Of a stretch of 64,000 nucleotides of DNA, positions 1 to 11,650 are shown piece after piece. Origin of the DNA: Liriodendron chinense. Lineage: Eukaryota > Streptophyta > Magnoliopsida > Magnoliales > Magnoliaceae. The notes beneath the pieces were generated by a model that worked only from the letters and a program-made list of their open reading frames with translations, was not told the origin of the DNA and did not search any database. The stretch lies in contig PVNU02001038.1 in NCBI GenBank assembly GCA_003013855.2, positions 62,001 through 126,000 of the forward strand, given 5' to 3'. The position numbers and the translations under genes are program-made. Within the stretch, counting starts at the first letter, position 1. Each line of letters opens with the position of its first letter.

Positions 1-704
1 CAGGTCGGGTTAGGACTATGTTTCTATGGTGTGGTCCACCTAAGATTTGAGTCAGCTTCATTTTTGGTATCATATCCTAAAATGATCTTTCAAAATAGTT
101 GGACAATGTGGATTTAAGACACATATTCAAGGGCCACCCACCTTGGTGGATCCTGGATGTCACATAATCCGCTCCCTGTGAGTGTGAGATGAGCGCAGCT
201 TGGGTGAGAGTCGGTGAGACCCGTAACCAGCCATGTGGATGAGACCCTGACCATGAGGCTCACCTCGATGTATATATTGTAAATCCATGCCGTCCATCTA
301 TGTTTTTAGATTATTAAAGGACATGATCTCAAAAAGGAAGCAAATAAAAGCTTTAGGTAGACCACACCACAAAAGTTAGTGGTCCTTGAACTCCCACCAT
401 TAAAAGATTCTAGAGTCCACCCTATTGTTTATTGACCATTCAACCCATTAACGATGTCATATAGATATTTCTAAAAGCAATAAACTAGTATAAATGGGGC
501 TGTTCGGGTCAAGTGGAACGGGTCGGGTATACACGAGTCTAGATACGAGTCCGATCGGGGCGGGTTTGGCATGTACCCTAAATCGTAACTAAATTAAAAA
601 CGGTCCAGCCGCATCCACCCGGGATCGGACCGTTTTTTCAGCCGGGTCGGGATGGATCGGGTTTCTACCGGGTCGGGTCGAGCTGGTTAGCTGGGCAGAT
701 ATGC
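1..704. repeat. Foldback-repeat fragments, truncated by window edge
   Basis: Positions 1-186 look like the right arm of the foldback repeat seen whole at 709-1215: the same 'tggtccacctaagatttgag' wording, then 'taatccgctccc' at the end. About 235-480 resembles a left arm ('gatgtatatattgtaaatccatgccgtccatc'-like text) without its partner. 480-704 is rich in GGGTC/CGGGTC words and resembles a degenerate member of the short 'GGGCTGT...GGGTC' interspersed repeats. No coding signal is seen. Confidence 0.6.
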
Positions 705-708
705 AGTC

Positions 709-1215
709 CTAGGTGAGATTCTGGATCCACCAAGGTGGGTGGGACCCTTGACTGTGGGGCCATTGTGATGTATGTGACTACATCCACCCCATCCATCCGA
801 ATTGAAAGTTCATTTTAGGGCATGATCCAAAAAATGAAGCAGTTCCAAATCCCAGGTGGGCCATAGTATAGGAAACAGTGGTGATCGACCATTAAAGACT
901 TTCTTTGGGCCACAAAAGCTTTGGATCAAGATGATATTTATATGGCCTCTTCATCTAGGTGTTTGTGACCTTATCAACAGATTGGATGGCAAATAAACAT
1001 TCTGGTGGAATCCATGAAGTTTTCAATGGTAGAGATTTAATCACGACTGTTTCTGTTGTGTGGTCCACCTAAGATTTGAGTCAACTTCATTTTTTGGGAT
1101 AATGCCCTAAAATGAGCTTTTAAATGGTTGGACAGTTTGGATTTAAAACACATACATCACTGTGAGCCCCACAATTAGGGCCCTGTCCACCACGATGGAT
1201 TTGGGGTCTCACCTA
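709..1215. repeat. Foldback (long inverted repeat) MITE-like element
   Basis: Nearly the whole element is an imperfect palindrome. The left end 'taggtgaga...gatccaccaaggtggg' pairs with the right end '...ccaccacgatgg...tctcaccta'. Inside, the left arm 'ttttagggcatgatccaaaa' matches the reverse complement of the right-arm text 'ttgggataatgccctaaaat'. Such foldback repeats are noncoding and are moved or amplified by other elements' enzymes. No clear target duplication was found, so the exact ends are uncertain by several bases. Confidence 0.75.
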
Positions 1216-1529
1216 ATCCGCTCCCTTTTCTTACTGGCAGTGTCAGTAGGCAATCCCTATCCGAAAAATGCAAGAGAGCGGATCAGGTGATGACGGTGCA
1301 GTCCTTATTGTGGGGCCCACCTTGATATATGTATTCTTTATCTTCATTGCCCATCCATTTTATGACATCATTTTAGGGCATCATCCCAAAAATAAAATGG
1401 ATCTAATTATCAGGTAGACCAGACCATAGGAAATAGTGGTGATTGACTATTAATGAACCTCAAAAGTTTTACATCAAGCTCATATTTGTTTTTCCTTTCA
1501 TCCAAGGTCACATTGACCTTAGACATTAA

Positions 1530-2052
1530 GGGCTGCTTGATAGTTGAGAAATGAAAGTAATTGAATGTGAATAAGTAATGATTACTCTTATATTTCTTTG
1601 AAAATGCAATTGTTTCAAAAAGTCTCACATTGGTACATTACTATAAAAAAAATTGTGGCCCCACCATGATATATGTGTTATATCCACGCCGTCCATTAAT
1701 TTTTTTTCAAATTATTTTAGAGCATGAGCCAAAAAATGAGGTAGATCCAAAGCTCAAGTGGCCCACAATAAGATTAATTACGTTTACCATTGAAGCTATT
1801 GTTATCTGTTGTGTGTTCCACTTAATCTTTGGATCTGTCTCATTTTTTGGCTTATGTGCTAAAATGATTTGAAAGGATGAATGAGTAGTGTGGATATAAC
1901 ACATACATCATGGTGGAGCTACAGAATTTTACTTTGAAAAGATGTTGAAATTTGCATCATTTTCGAGGTGGAATTCCATCTCTCTATCAAATGGTGGGGG
2001 TAAAAATCATCATTATGCTTTTACCCCATTCTACTTTCATTTAAAGAGGCCC
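1530..2052. mobile_element. Tourist-like (PIF/Harbinger) MITE, 523 bp
   Basis: The element starts 'gggctgcttgatag' and ends '...aaagaggccc', giving imperfect terminal inverted repeats of the GGGCC.G.TT type known from Tourist elements. It is flanked on both sides by TAA (1527-1529 and 2053-2055), the 3-bp target duplication typical of PIF/Harbinger. It sits inside the foldback repeat 1273-2274 and itself contains a smaller foldback (about 1648-1930). It is noncoding. Confidence 0.65.
1648..1930. repeat. Small foldback repeat nested in the MITE
   Basis: The left part 'aattgtggccccaccatgat' and the right part 'catcatggtggagctacaga' are reverse complements, as are 'gtgttatatccac' and 'gtggatataacac'. 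The pairing continues inward almost to the middle. This is a third level of nesting: foldback within MITE within foldback. Short open frames here on both strands are mirror images of each other and are not genes. Confidence 0.65.
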
Positions 2053-2274
2053 TAAGATGCGCCCAAAAAGATTTTAATGGTAGTGCATTCAATCACCATT
2101 GTTTCCTATTGTATGGTCCACCTAATAATTGGATCTCTTCAATTTTTGATAATGCCCTAAAATGATATGGAAGAATGCATGCACAACATGGATACAGAAT
2201 ACATACATCAAGGTCATCCCCATGGTAAGGGCCCCACAACTTGGGTGAGGCCAGGTCTCACTTAATCCGCTCCC

Positions 2275-2817
2275 AAAATGCAGATGCTTTGTGGGACCCA
2301 CTAGATGTCCATTTGACATCCACTCCGTCTGTCAGTCAATTTCACCAGTCTATTTCACCGTGCTAGCCCAAATATGAGGTAGATCGTCAAGTCAGCCTTA
2401 CTTAAGTAAAAGAGTTGTAGTGGAAACCTTTACTATTAGAACCATACTGGCCCACTGTTATGTTTTTATGCCGTCTAACCTGTTTATGGAATACCATGAA
2501 TAGTTTGGGTCCTTACTCATGGCTTAGCGATAGAATCACAAGAGTTTCAACAAGAGTTCATGGGTTCAAGTACCCATTTTGGTGTGAGTGCATGGTTTGT
2601 GTTGAGGTGTGAGTGCGTGTGTATATAAAAAAAAATGGATACCCTCAAAGAAAAATGCAAATACCTTTAGCTTGAGTGTTAGATCTCCCTCATTCTTAGG
2701 CTTATACAATGGTGAACAGGAAATTGATGGAAAAGTGGATGTCACGTGGACATCAAATAGGTCACTAGCTTACTTAGGTTACATGAATTCGACTGACTAA
2801 GAATATTGAATAGGTAT
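2275..2817. other. Intergenic, partial repeat arm only
   Basis: 2281-2520 has wording related to the local foldback repeats (target-like 'ggcccactgttatg', 'ccgtctaacctg') but no partner arm. The rest shows no recognisable feature. Confidence 0.4.
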
Positions 2818-4540
2818 TGTAGACACTCCGCCCAAAGTGAGAATAAACTACTCTTCAAATTTTAGTTAGATTACTATAAAATTGTCTCTAAGCGACTCAA
2901 AATTTATTAAAAATCTAAACGCATTGAGCGGGAAGTGTCCATAGTGCATCTCGAGAACATCCAATGGTCCTAATCCACAAATTTCATAAATAATTAATCA
3001 AACTCAGTTGATTATTCGAACTCTTCAGAAACCCTGGTCAGTTCGACTATTTCACTGAAAGGTACCTAGCTAGCCCGAAATGACATTCAAAAACCTAAAC
3101 TATTAAACAGGTGAGGACCTCGGCATACCCTGAAGATAACTACCTGATCAGATCAACAAATCCATAACCCAAACGATTAGATAAGTGGCCAATTGTCCCA
3201 TTTATCCAGAAAATTGGACCTTGTGCCACTTCAATAAAGCTACATCTTGCTGACCAAAGATATTGAAATCTAAATGGGTCAAATAGAAAGGGTCCCCAAC
3301 ACATTTAAAAAACAACCATCAAATTCGACCAACGGTCGCCAAATCCAGCAAAAAACAGGCCCTAGCCTCTCCCTGAGATCCTTGGAACTTAAAAACCATC
3401 AATACATGACCACACTTATACAAAAAATGGCAAACATATCATAGGCCCTCCAAGAGCAGATGGTGCGAGAAAATTCTTTTCGGTGCCGCTAATGTCACCT
3501 CAGAACCCTCAAAATAGTAACCATGATTTGGTCTATTTAAAGGGCTCACTATAGAGCTCTGAGACGGATGGCAAAGATAGCGGGGAGAGGTAATGAGAGA
3601 GTAGTGAGTGTCTAGAGTACGGAGAGAGCATGAGAGTAAAAAAAAAAACGGTGTAGGAGTTCTGTCCAAGGTTATGCTTGTCTGAAAAATCCCTGACAAT
3701 GCTAATGTGTTGTTAGACACATGATGCAAAACAACCCACTAAAGAAGTCACTGAAGCCTAAAGTATGGTTGGAATTAAAGATATATGACCATCTCTTTTG
3801 AATAAAAATGGTGTTTGATCTTTTATTTTCTTTCTTACATTTCAATCAAACTTAGATCACATTCCACTCAACACATTTTCAGCATATTTGTAATATCAGC
3901 TCGTTCTTTTATTTTACTTTACTTTACATCTTTTTTCCTTATTGCATTTGCCTACTCAGAGTCCTAAACTCTGTGATGTAAGGTTATGATTACATTTCAT
4001 TTCATTTACTACATTTTCATTTTATTGCCTATCGAGATCTTAAACTCTGTAATGTAAGGTCAGAATTTCATTTCATCTACTGCATTTTTATTTATATTGC
4101 TTACCCAAAGCCATTTAATGAAGTAAAACTAGGATCATTTTATTTTTTACTGTTAAGCTCCTCATGAGTTATGTGAAACATTGTTAGATACATGATGCTG
4201 AAATTCTACTTAATCCCCTTAAAAATCATAAAATCTCATAAAGTAAAGATCACATGTAGTGCAGGCAGAAAAAGGGTGTCTAATTCCTTCTTTTTCTATC
4301 AACAAGGCCCTTACTCTGAATATAAGGTTGCAAATCAACCACAAAATTCGCTTGAGTTGGAGAATCTTGCGATTCCATAACCCTCAAATGATTCTATAGT
4401 TTCTTCCCAACTATAAATTCTAAGCTTCATTTGGCTAGTCGCAATTCCAAAGATCAAAATGCATTTTAATGTCTAACTCACACCCCACCTACATAATATA
4501 AACAAACTCATGAAAAAAATGCATTCACAGTACTTGAAAC
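2818..4540 (+). mobile_element. Degraded Tat-type solo LTR (probable)
   Basis: The stretch starts 'tgtagacactccgccc', like the inner element's LTR start 'tgtagacaccccacc' at 7400. It then has LTR landmarks in order: a TATA-like 'tatttaaag' near 3533, a polyadenylation-like 'gaataaaa' near 3801, and 'gggtgtctaattccttc' near 4275. It ends with 'tttggctagtcgcaattcc' near 4429, which resembles 'attggctagtggcgactc' near the end of the inner LTR. No target duplication was found and no internal region follows, so it is a solo or truncated, old copy. The right end is approximate. Confidence 0.5.
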
Positions 4541-5235
4541 CTAGCCCAACATAGCACTGTAAGGGTGTAATTGAATGGATGTGGATTTGGGTCTGGCTTT
4601 AGGTACTATTTAAACATGATTAATAATTAAGTTGGATGTTGTTGGGGTCCTAAAAGTCAGGATCCTCAAAACAGGGATCGCAAGTGTACAATTTGCCCCG
4701 TCACTGGATTCAAGGGCAGTGCATCAGCAAATTCAGCAAAAATCACCAACACATCAGACTTGACCAAAAAAAGGAAAATTGAGCCAGTGGTGGACCCCAC
4801 CGTTCATCATGATCAAAACCGTCCAAATTTGGGAGGGTTACCTCAATCACGAAGAAATAGGGCCAGTGCATCGACATCCATCGCAAAGCGGGCCCCGCAA
4901 GCCCTTCGCTTCTCAAAACCCCAATTTTGTAAAACACGAGTACGTCGGCGCATCAAGAAATTCATGGTCAGCGCGGCAAGAAATGCAGACGGTTTTACGA
5001 AGTGAATTTCAGGACGCACTGACCCTCAGCGCATCAGGAAATTCGTCCAGCGCATCCAATAATTCAGGAATTTCAGGACGCACTGACCCCAGCGCGTCCA
5101 ATAAATTAGGCATTTTCAGGAATTTCAGGACGCACTAACAGCCAATGAGCCCTAAAAATCAGCATTCTAACAAAGACATTTTTAGACACGCCGAGTGATT
5201 TTCTCGACGCGCCGGCATGGTTTCTCGACGCGCTA

Positions 5236-5275
5236 CACGTGGCGAGCCCCTATTGGTTGACTTCGGGTATAAATA
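5236..5275 (+). promoter_or_regulatory. LTR core promoter of outer element
   Basis: CACGTG at 5236-5241, ATTGG (inverted CCAAT) at 5252-5256 and TATAAATA at 5268-5275 lie in order over 40 bp and recur at the matching place in the 3' LTR (TATAAATA at 44193-44200). This is the expected start of the sense genomic transcript. Confidence 0.75.
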
Positions 5276-5486
5276 CCCCCTTTTCCGCTTCATTCGAACT
5301 GATCCAGAGAAGGAGAGAGTTTTAGATTTTTGAGATCGCCGGAATCCCTTTTCCGATCGTCGGAAACCCTTTTCCGATCACCGAAAATCCCACTTCCGAC
5401 CACAGCAGGTCTGGTGAAGAAATAACCTAAAATTATACAAGTGTAGTGGCGCATCGCGAAATATGTTGAACCAAGCTTGTTTTATC

Positions 5487-5790
5487 GACGCACTGGCCCT
5501 GACGCATCACAAAAATGGCCCAGCGCATCAGAAAAATACATATCTTAAAAAAGTCATTTTTGGACGCGCTGGCCTCGACGCATCACAAAAATGGCTCAGT
5601 GGATCAGAAAAATACACATCTTAACAAAAATCATTTTTGGACGCACTGGCCCCAATGCATCGCAAAAATAGCCCAGCGGATCAGAAAAATCAAACACTTT
5701 AACAAACATTTTTTGGACGCACTGGCCCCAGTGCATCAGTAAAATCAGGCCAGCGGATCATAAATATCAGCACTCTAAACGTCCATTTCA
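5487..5790 (+). repeat. 77-bp tandem repeat in outer 5' LTR, 4 units
   Basis: Units start with GACGC(A/G)CTGGCC at 5487, 5563, 5640 and 5716 (spacing 76, 77 and 76). Each continues with a GCATCACAAAAATGGCCCAG-like stretch and an A-rich tail. It lies downstream of the TATA box, so it is in the transcribed part of the LTR. The 3' LTR has five units (44412-44790). Confidence 0.85.
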
Positions 5791-6735
5791 GCACCTCTAA
5801 ATCTTCATTTTATGATGTTTTCGAGCCCCGTTTGGGCCTATTTTGGGTATTTCGAGCGTTCCGGACGCAACGGAGCAGTCAAATAACTCATTCGGGCCAC
5901 CACATGAGCAGAATGCAAGCCTTTGGAGTCCGATCCAATCCAACAAGATGAACGAAGTAACTTCTCGAAAAGAAGTCGCCAGTGCCCAGAATCATGCTAA
6001 TGTATCATCATCACATGTACTATCATAATATGACCCGGATTCAGGTCCGAACTAAGCAAATGGGACTATGGTTAACACGATAAACCATGTAGAGAGAGTT
6101 CTGAGCTATCACACAGAATTTGTTAAAGACTGACACTTCAAGAACAGTCGATGCCCTACCCATCCAAACGGCATTCGCTAGTTGAGCTGCTCAGGTACAT
6201 ACAACTGCAGATCGGTCTTCCCGTGATCACCCGTCACAAATGACGGGCGCAGGCCCAGAGTCTCACCCCTCGGTTAAAAACCCTGACAGTCTCAGCCCGG
6301 ATCTTCAGTCAAAACATGGGACATAGACATTTGACTCATACAAAGATGGATCAGTCCATAACAAAACCAACAAATACAGGTCTCCGCGACCATACAAATA
6401 AAGGTATCCACGACCATACAAACACAGGTCTCTACGACCACACAAACACAGGTCTCCACGACCATGAACTCTGAAACCATAGTCCCCGCTGACTAGTCTT
6501 TTGCCTTTTAATCAAAGGTCATTGATCATTCGATGTAATTAAGGGCTCGTGCCAGATCACGGCTTGGAATGTACAAGATCTCAGGATCTCTGGAATAAAA
6601 TTCGTTTTGCGATATCTCCTCTTGTGTACTTTTGTGAATGCTTGTGATTGTCTATGAATGTTCTATTATTTAGAACCCCAGAACAACAAAACACCAGAAA
6701 ACTGCGTCCGAGCAATTTTTCTAGTTCTAACAAAC

Positions 6736-6759
6736 TGGCGACTCTGCTGGGGATCGAAC
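6736..6759 (+). other. Primer binding site, outer element (tRNA-Arg type)
   Basis: Three bases after the LTR end, TGGCGACTCTGCTGGGG is followed by ATCGAAC. From memory this is the complement of the 3' end of plant tRNA-Arg(ACG) with about two mismatches, including the T-loop complement GATCGAAC. Ogre-type elements are reported to use tRNA-Arg. 6760-7231 is an untranslated leader in which I see nothing else. Confidence 0.7.
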
Positions 6760-7231
6760 TATACCAGAATCTCTGGCTACATCTGAATGTAGGAGCGCTC
6801 TAAGATCAATTACTCACAAACACGAATCTGCGCATAAGAAGGCTACCGCGAGGCGTAATGTTTCAGCGCCCTCGGGTGTCACACTGGCGGCTCTCAACGG
6901 GAACGTTCTTCCCTTCATCTCTAAGGCAATAAGATATCTAAAAAGTTTTTCGAACCCATGAGCTTCCGCCACTACACGTATTTGTCTCCTTCTTGCTTAT
7001 GTTTGTCGGTTTATGCATTGCGATCGATGGGCCCATACTCCCGACCGCACTTATGAACTGTTCTAATGATTTTTATGACGCAACAGAATTAGCAAGATAC
7101 TAGGAAAGACAGAAGAAATGGCATGCTCAATGAACAGTTTGTGCACCTTCCTTGCCACCGGAGGCTTCAGCTTCCCCCGCTTCATTCCAACCACGACAAG
7201 CATTGGCAACTCAAGATGACAGTTAGTCAAA

Positions 7232-7399
7232 ATGCGCCGACAGAAGAAAGAGCAGAGGAAAGCAGCCATCTTAGCCGCACATAAGAAGGCGGACGTTGCA
7301 AGACCTCGCCCTACAATCAGGAAACAATGGCAGCCAAAACAGGGGTAGAAGATCCCTATCAGTGGTCAGGTTGCATCAACCAGGTCCTCGGTGCCCGTG
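7232..7399 (+). pseudogene. gag: Outer element gag, N-terminal fragment
   Basis: Gag is the retrotransposon capsid protein. An ATG at 7232 opens a frame rich in Lys, Arg and Ala (starting MRRQKKEQRKAAIL). It runs to the insertion point at 7399, where the inner element begins, and the same frame resumes at 31251 just after the duplicated CCGTG. One in-frame TAG (7346-7348) interrupts it and could come from CAG by a C-to-T change. This fragment is split from the rest of gag by 23.8 kb and cannot give full-length capsid protein. Confidence 0.7.
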
Positions 7400-7616
7400 T
7401 GTAGACACCCCACCTTCGGGTACACTGTTGGTAAAGATAGCTGGATGAATGGAGGACCATACCCCCAAATCCCAAGTCCAAACTCAGCCAAACTCACCCT
7501 TGTAAGCCCCAATCTATAGCCCAACTCAAGCCTGAACCCAGTCAACCCAGTCCTAAACATCAGCCTGAAAAATCCCCCATAAGAAACGCCAGTCAAAAAA
7601 TCCTAAAAAAGTCAAA

Positions 7617-7770
7617 CTCACTGAGTCAACCCGCTGAGTCAACCCGCTGAGTTAACCCGCTGAGTCAACCCGCTGAGTCAAAACACCGAGTCAACCAGTC
7701 GAGTCAACCCGCTGAGTCAAATCACCGAGTCGACCCGCTGAGTCAACTCACTGAGTCAACCAACCGAGCC
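7617..7770 (+). repeat. GAGTCAACCCGCT minisatellite in inner LTR
   Basis: About a dozen degenerate 12-13 bp units of the form GAGTCAACCCGCT lie upstream of the LTR TATA box. The matching block in the 3' LTR (about 29793-29950) differs at many single positions but keeps the unit length. TGAGTCA words resemble bZIP/GCN4-type sites, but no binding is shown. Confidence 0.85.
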
Positions 7771-7884
7771 AAACAGCAGCCCCGAGGGAACGACCGTACC
7801 TCGCTGGAAATCGAGGAGCGACCGTACGGGTGGCCCGCTGTGGGCCGCCCAAAACTATTTACGAGCTCTGCCACTGCCCGCTGC

Positions 7885-7892
7885 TATAAATA
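7885..7892 (+). promoter_or_regulatory. TATA box of inner LTR
   Basis: TATAAATA is followed by the C-rich tract 'ccccctccccttctc', a usual plant core-promoter arrangement. It is conserved in the 3' LTR at 30061-30068. Confidence 0.75.
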
Positions 7893-8202
7893 CCCCCTCC
7901 CCTTCTCATTTCAACACAACAATCCGCCCAGTTCAGCGACCGTCCGTCTGAGTTCCTCTCCACCCTTTAGCCCATTCCTCCACCGGGGAGAGCCCGAGTG
8001 AGGAGAGCCTAGCCCTGGTCCAGCCCAGCCTGACCACTGGTCTAAATCTCCCAAGCCATCCAAGTCTTGATCCAGCCACTCGAAGCCAACCCTTGCAACA
8101 CCTCCATCTATCCAGCTACCCTTTTTCCAGCATCATCTCATTTGCATCTAGCATAAGTGCAACATTTACTTTTCTTCCAACCCCCCTGCTTCACTACAAG
8201 CA

Positions 8203-8631
8203 CCTTGATTATTCAAACACACTGCATACGTCTTATATTAAGCACCTGTCAGTTCGAGCGTATGCTCTGGGCTTGCCCGTTGTTGGAACCTGCCCATCAG
8301 AAACTCTTACTGTTCAGACCTGCATCCATGCTTCACTATAAAGCACCTTGATTATTCAAACACACTGCATACGTCTTATATTAAGCACCTGTCAGTTCGA
8401 GCGTATGCTCTGGGCTTGCCCGTTGTTGGAACCGGCCTATCAGAAACTCTTACTGTTCAGACCTGCATTCATGCTCCACTACAAAGAACCTTGATTATTC
8501 AAACACACTGCATACGTCTTATATTAAGCACCTGTCAGTTCGAGCGTATGCTCTGGGCTTGCCCGTTGTTGGAACCTGCCCATCAGAAACTCTTACTGTT
8601 CAGACCCGCATTCATGCATCATGTCATCTAT
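8203..8631 (+). repeat. 143-bp tandem repeat in inner LTR, 3 units
   Basis: Units begin CCTTGATTATTCAAACACAC at 8203, 8346 and 8489, with exactly 143-bp spacing. The 3' LTR has the same three units at 30379, 30522 and 30665. The repeat is downstream of the TATA box and therefore transcribed. The open frames over it are by-products of the repeat. Confidence 0.9.
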
Positions 8632-9072
8632 GAGAATGTACGAGGATTAAAACAGACTTTCAAGTATTAGTTCGATTCTATGAAGTAGAGACCATACTTC
8701 GATACGGGCAGTGTGTGGGGTGCTTAACCTCTTCCCACCCTGTAACTGTGATCCCTTACCTCGAATCTCTAGCCGCAGATCAAAAGGAGTCATTTTAGAG
8801 GAAGGAATCTTCGGATCCCCTTCTCTAACGTTTCTACGGGGTCTAGCCGACTGTAGATTCGAAGTAATTGGCTAGTGGCGACTCTGGTCTTATATAAACT
8901 CATTTAAACACATCCAGCTTAAACACGACTACCAAACAAAGCCCTCGAGAACGAGGCAAGCCAGTGGCACAAACGGCGATTCGCACTCACGCATCCTCCT
9001 CTCCTTCTTTTCCGAAAGGGGAAGGGACGAGAACGTCGTGTGGGAGCGCGGAAACAACGAGGGTCCACAGAA

Positions 9073-9090
9073 TGGCAACTCTGCTGGGGA
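9073..9090 (+). other. Primer binding site, inner element
   Basis: TGGCAACTCTGCTGGGGA starts 3 bases after the LTR end. It differs by one base from the outer element's site, so the same tRNA-Arg-type primer is likely. 9091-9355 is leader. Confidence 0.7.
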
Positions 9091-9355
9091 TGAGCTAGTC
9101 CCACTAGTCGTGATTCGACTTGAAAAACAGAATCCTTCCCATACTTGAAAGTCACTAATCCTCATACAATCTCATCTGCATAGCATTCTACCCAAAACAA
9201 AAAAAATAGAAAATTCCAAACCAGAAAAAAAAATAGAAAATCCCAAAACCCAAAAAGAGTAGAGTATAGTCCTCACCATTGCGCCTCCTCGGGCTCAACG
9301 TGTTCGGAAACAACTTCCCTTCCGCAGCATAATCCGCACTCGGGCACAGCAAGCC

Positions 9356-11650
9356 ATGTCCGACCACGAAGAAGAAACTCATCTCTTCCCTGCTCTTGAG
9401 ATGACCGAAGCGCAACCTCCAGCGCAACAGTCAATTGAGAATACGCCAATCATACAAGAATTGGCACAAGGAGTGAGAGCAATGCAAGAAATGCTCTTGC
9501 AATTCATGTAAGCACAAGCCACCGCAGCAGCCAACAATCAGGTTGGCCCAGTTCAGCAATCTCAGCAACCATGCCGGGTCCTTCTGGCCTCCAGTTCAAA
9601 TCAAGCTCAACCGTCGGAGTCTGCCCATGACTACCGACAGCAGCCATCTCAGCCCTTCGCTATGGGGCATCCTCCTCAGTACCTTCCTGCAACGACAGGG
9701 CCATTTCAGAGCGCTCCCGTCGCAGGGACTTTCAGTCAGCTTCCAGTCAATCTTGCAAACAACAGTCTCAGTAGATCTCAGCATATCCCCGCCAATGGGA
9801 CACCTTTTCAATTCCAGCACATCCCCGCCGATGGGATTTCAATTCAATTTCCAGCAATAGGGACAACAATGGCGAATGCCCACAATGGGGGTCAGTGTCA
9901 AGCCCACATCAATCAGCGGACAGTGGCGAATACCCAATAAGGGGGTCACTTCCCAACATCTCAGCCTCCTGCAAACAGGAGCACTTTTCAATTCTAGCAC
10001 ATCCCCGCCGATGGGATTCCAGTTAATTTCCAGCAATCTTCAATTCAGCAAAATCCAGTTAATTTCCAGCAATCTTCAATTCAGCAATCTCTAGTTAATT
10101 TCCAGCAAGTTTCAGTTCAACCTTCAGTACAGTCTCCAGTTCAGTTACAATCCTTTCAAGCACAAGCTCATCCGAATCCAGTTCAATCATCAAATCAACT
10201 TTAGCAACCCGCGGTTGCTTTTCAGCAAAACCATAGGGTCGAAGACATCGACCACTATGCCGAAGAAGAACGTGCCTTACTCCAAGAGGCACCAGTCGCT
10301 CAAACAGATCATTCAGGATTGGAGGAGTTACGGGAGCAGTTCCAGATCTTGCAAAATCAGCTTCAGCGACAACAAGGAATCGATCTACCTTCGACCAAGT
10401 TCAGAGACTTGTGTCCTTTCCCAGATGCTCAAGTACCTCAAAACTTTGAGGTACCCAAATTCAAAAGGTATGATGGCAGCGGTTGTCCCACAGCACATCT
10501 CAAGGCCTTCTGTGGAGAGCTGAGTGCAATCTTAGGAAATGAAGGTGCAATTTCAGGAAATGAAGAGGCCCTCATTCGTTTGTTCCAAAAATCTCTGAAG
10601 GGCGATGCCTTAGATTGGTACACCTCATTGGACTGCCATCGCATCAGGACTTGGGAACAACTCTCCCAGGCCTTTGTCGACAGATTCGCATATAATCTCA
10701 ACATGGTACCCAGAAGAGCCGACCTCACAGCTCTCAGGCAAAGGAGTGATGAAACATTATCTATCTACGTGGAACGTTGGCGAGCTATGGCAGCCAGAAT
10801 GCGGACACCTATCGACGACGAAGAATAAATCTCCATGATTGTTCATTCAACATATCCTGGCATATCTGGATATCTCATCTCGCATCCATATGCGAATTTC
10901 TCACAGTTGATCCGTGCTGGAGAGCAAGTCGAAGCAGGAATCCGTGCCGGGACAATCTCCCCATGGCCTCATCAAGCCACTCCAGTCAAGAGGAACAGAG
11001 TGGAGGGAAGACCCATCGGACATGGGAACGGAAACCGCAACGGTTCTCCTCCCTGCCCAACAGAGGTAAACAACATCAGCACCACTACTCAGGGTAATCA
11101 ATATGCTCCCTCACAGGGACATCAACAGCGTCAGCAGAATCAGGTTCAGCACCAACCTCAGAGGTATCAACCACGACCAAATCCGCAACCACAGCCACAA
11201 CCACATCGACAACAGCAGCAGTTCAGAGCAAACGGTCAATACTCATACCAGAATAGGCAGAATTATAGGGAGCTCAGGAAGTTCACCCCACTTACTCAGC
11301 CACTTAGTCAAGTCATGACTATGCTGGTATAAAAGTAGTTACTCACTCTGATGGCACCTAGGCCTCCTCCTCATCCTCTGCCTCCAAACTACCGAGAAAA
11401 TGAGTACTGTGCCTACCATCAAGGACGTGGCCATGCTACTGATCGATGTTTTACTTTGAAGAATGCCATACAAGATCTGATTGATGACCGCAAGATCGTC
11501 ATCTCGGTCCCTGGGACTCCTGCAGCAGCTTCCACCAATATTCTTCAGAATCCTCTGCCTCAACATCCGACGGATCCCAGTTCATCTCGAGGCCCCACCA
11601 TCAACAGCATAGAAGAAGAAGAACGCCTCGATCGCTTCTTCTCCCCCATC
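9356..11650 (+). pseudogene. gag: Inner element gag (capsid and zinc knuckle), with stops
   Basis: This encodes the virus-like-particle protein that packages the element's RNA. ATG 9356 (MSDHEEET...) opens one frame that stays in register to 14062. A Gln-rich region (9500-10200) is followed by the Tat-type capsid domain (about 10319-10830, with 'FQKSLKGDALDWYTSL' and 'YVERWRAMAARM'). A Pro/Gln-rich linker leads to a zinc knuckle at 11408-11449 (CAYHQGRGHATDRC: Cys-X2-His-X4-His-X4-Cys). Seven in-frame stops break it: TAA 9509, TAA 9938, TAG 9995, TAG 10202, TAA 10826, TAA 11330 and TAG 11336. Most read as former CAA or CAG glutamine codons, so the gene is dead by nonsense rather than by rearrangement. 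Confidence 0.85.

Larger units (their letters stand above)
1273..2274. repeat. Second foldback element, split by a nested MITE
   Basis: The left arm (1273-1526, starting 'gagcggatcaggtga') and right arm (2056-2274, ending 'tctcacttaatccgctccc') are reverse complements of each other and belong to the same family as 709-1215. The two arms are separated by a Tourist-like MITE at 1530-2052, so this copy is older than that insertion. Confidence 0.7.
4640..6732 (+). repeat. 5' LTR of outer element (2093 bp)
   Basis: It matches 43564-45713 along its length with scattered substitutions. It carries a G-box (CACGTG, 5236-5241), an inverted CCAAT box (5252-5256), a TATA box (5268-5275) and an AATAAA signal at 6594-6599. 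It also has four copies of a 76-77 bp tandem unit (5487-5790). The first part (4980-5225) is dense in GACGCGC/AGCGCGT words. Confidence 0.93.
7400..9069 (+). repeat. 5' LTR of inner element (1670 bp)
   Basis: It is equal in length to 29576-31245. In the first ~400 aligned bases I count about 19 mismatches, many within the GAGTCA repeats. It contains a GAGTCAACC minisatellite (7617-7770), a TATA box (7885-7892) and three 143-bp tandem units (8203-8631). Confidence 0.95.

Noticed and set aside
7617..7770. Regular GAGTCAACC repeats with short spacers, superficially CRISPR-like
   Set aside because: Units are 12-13 bp with no unique spacers, the block lies inside a plant LTR and is repeated in the other LTR. 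It is a minisatellite.
8093..8670. Several overlapping 60-85 codon frames with near-identical endings
   Set aside because: They are translations of the 143-bp LTR repeat in different frames and recur in the other LTR.
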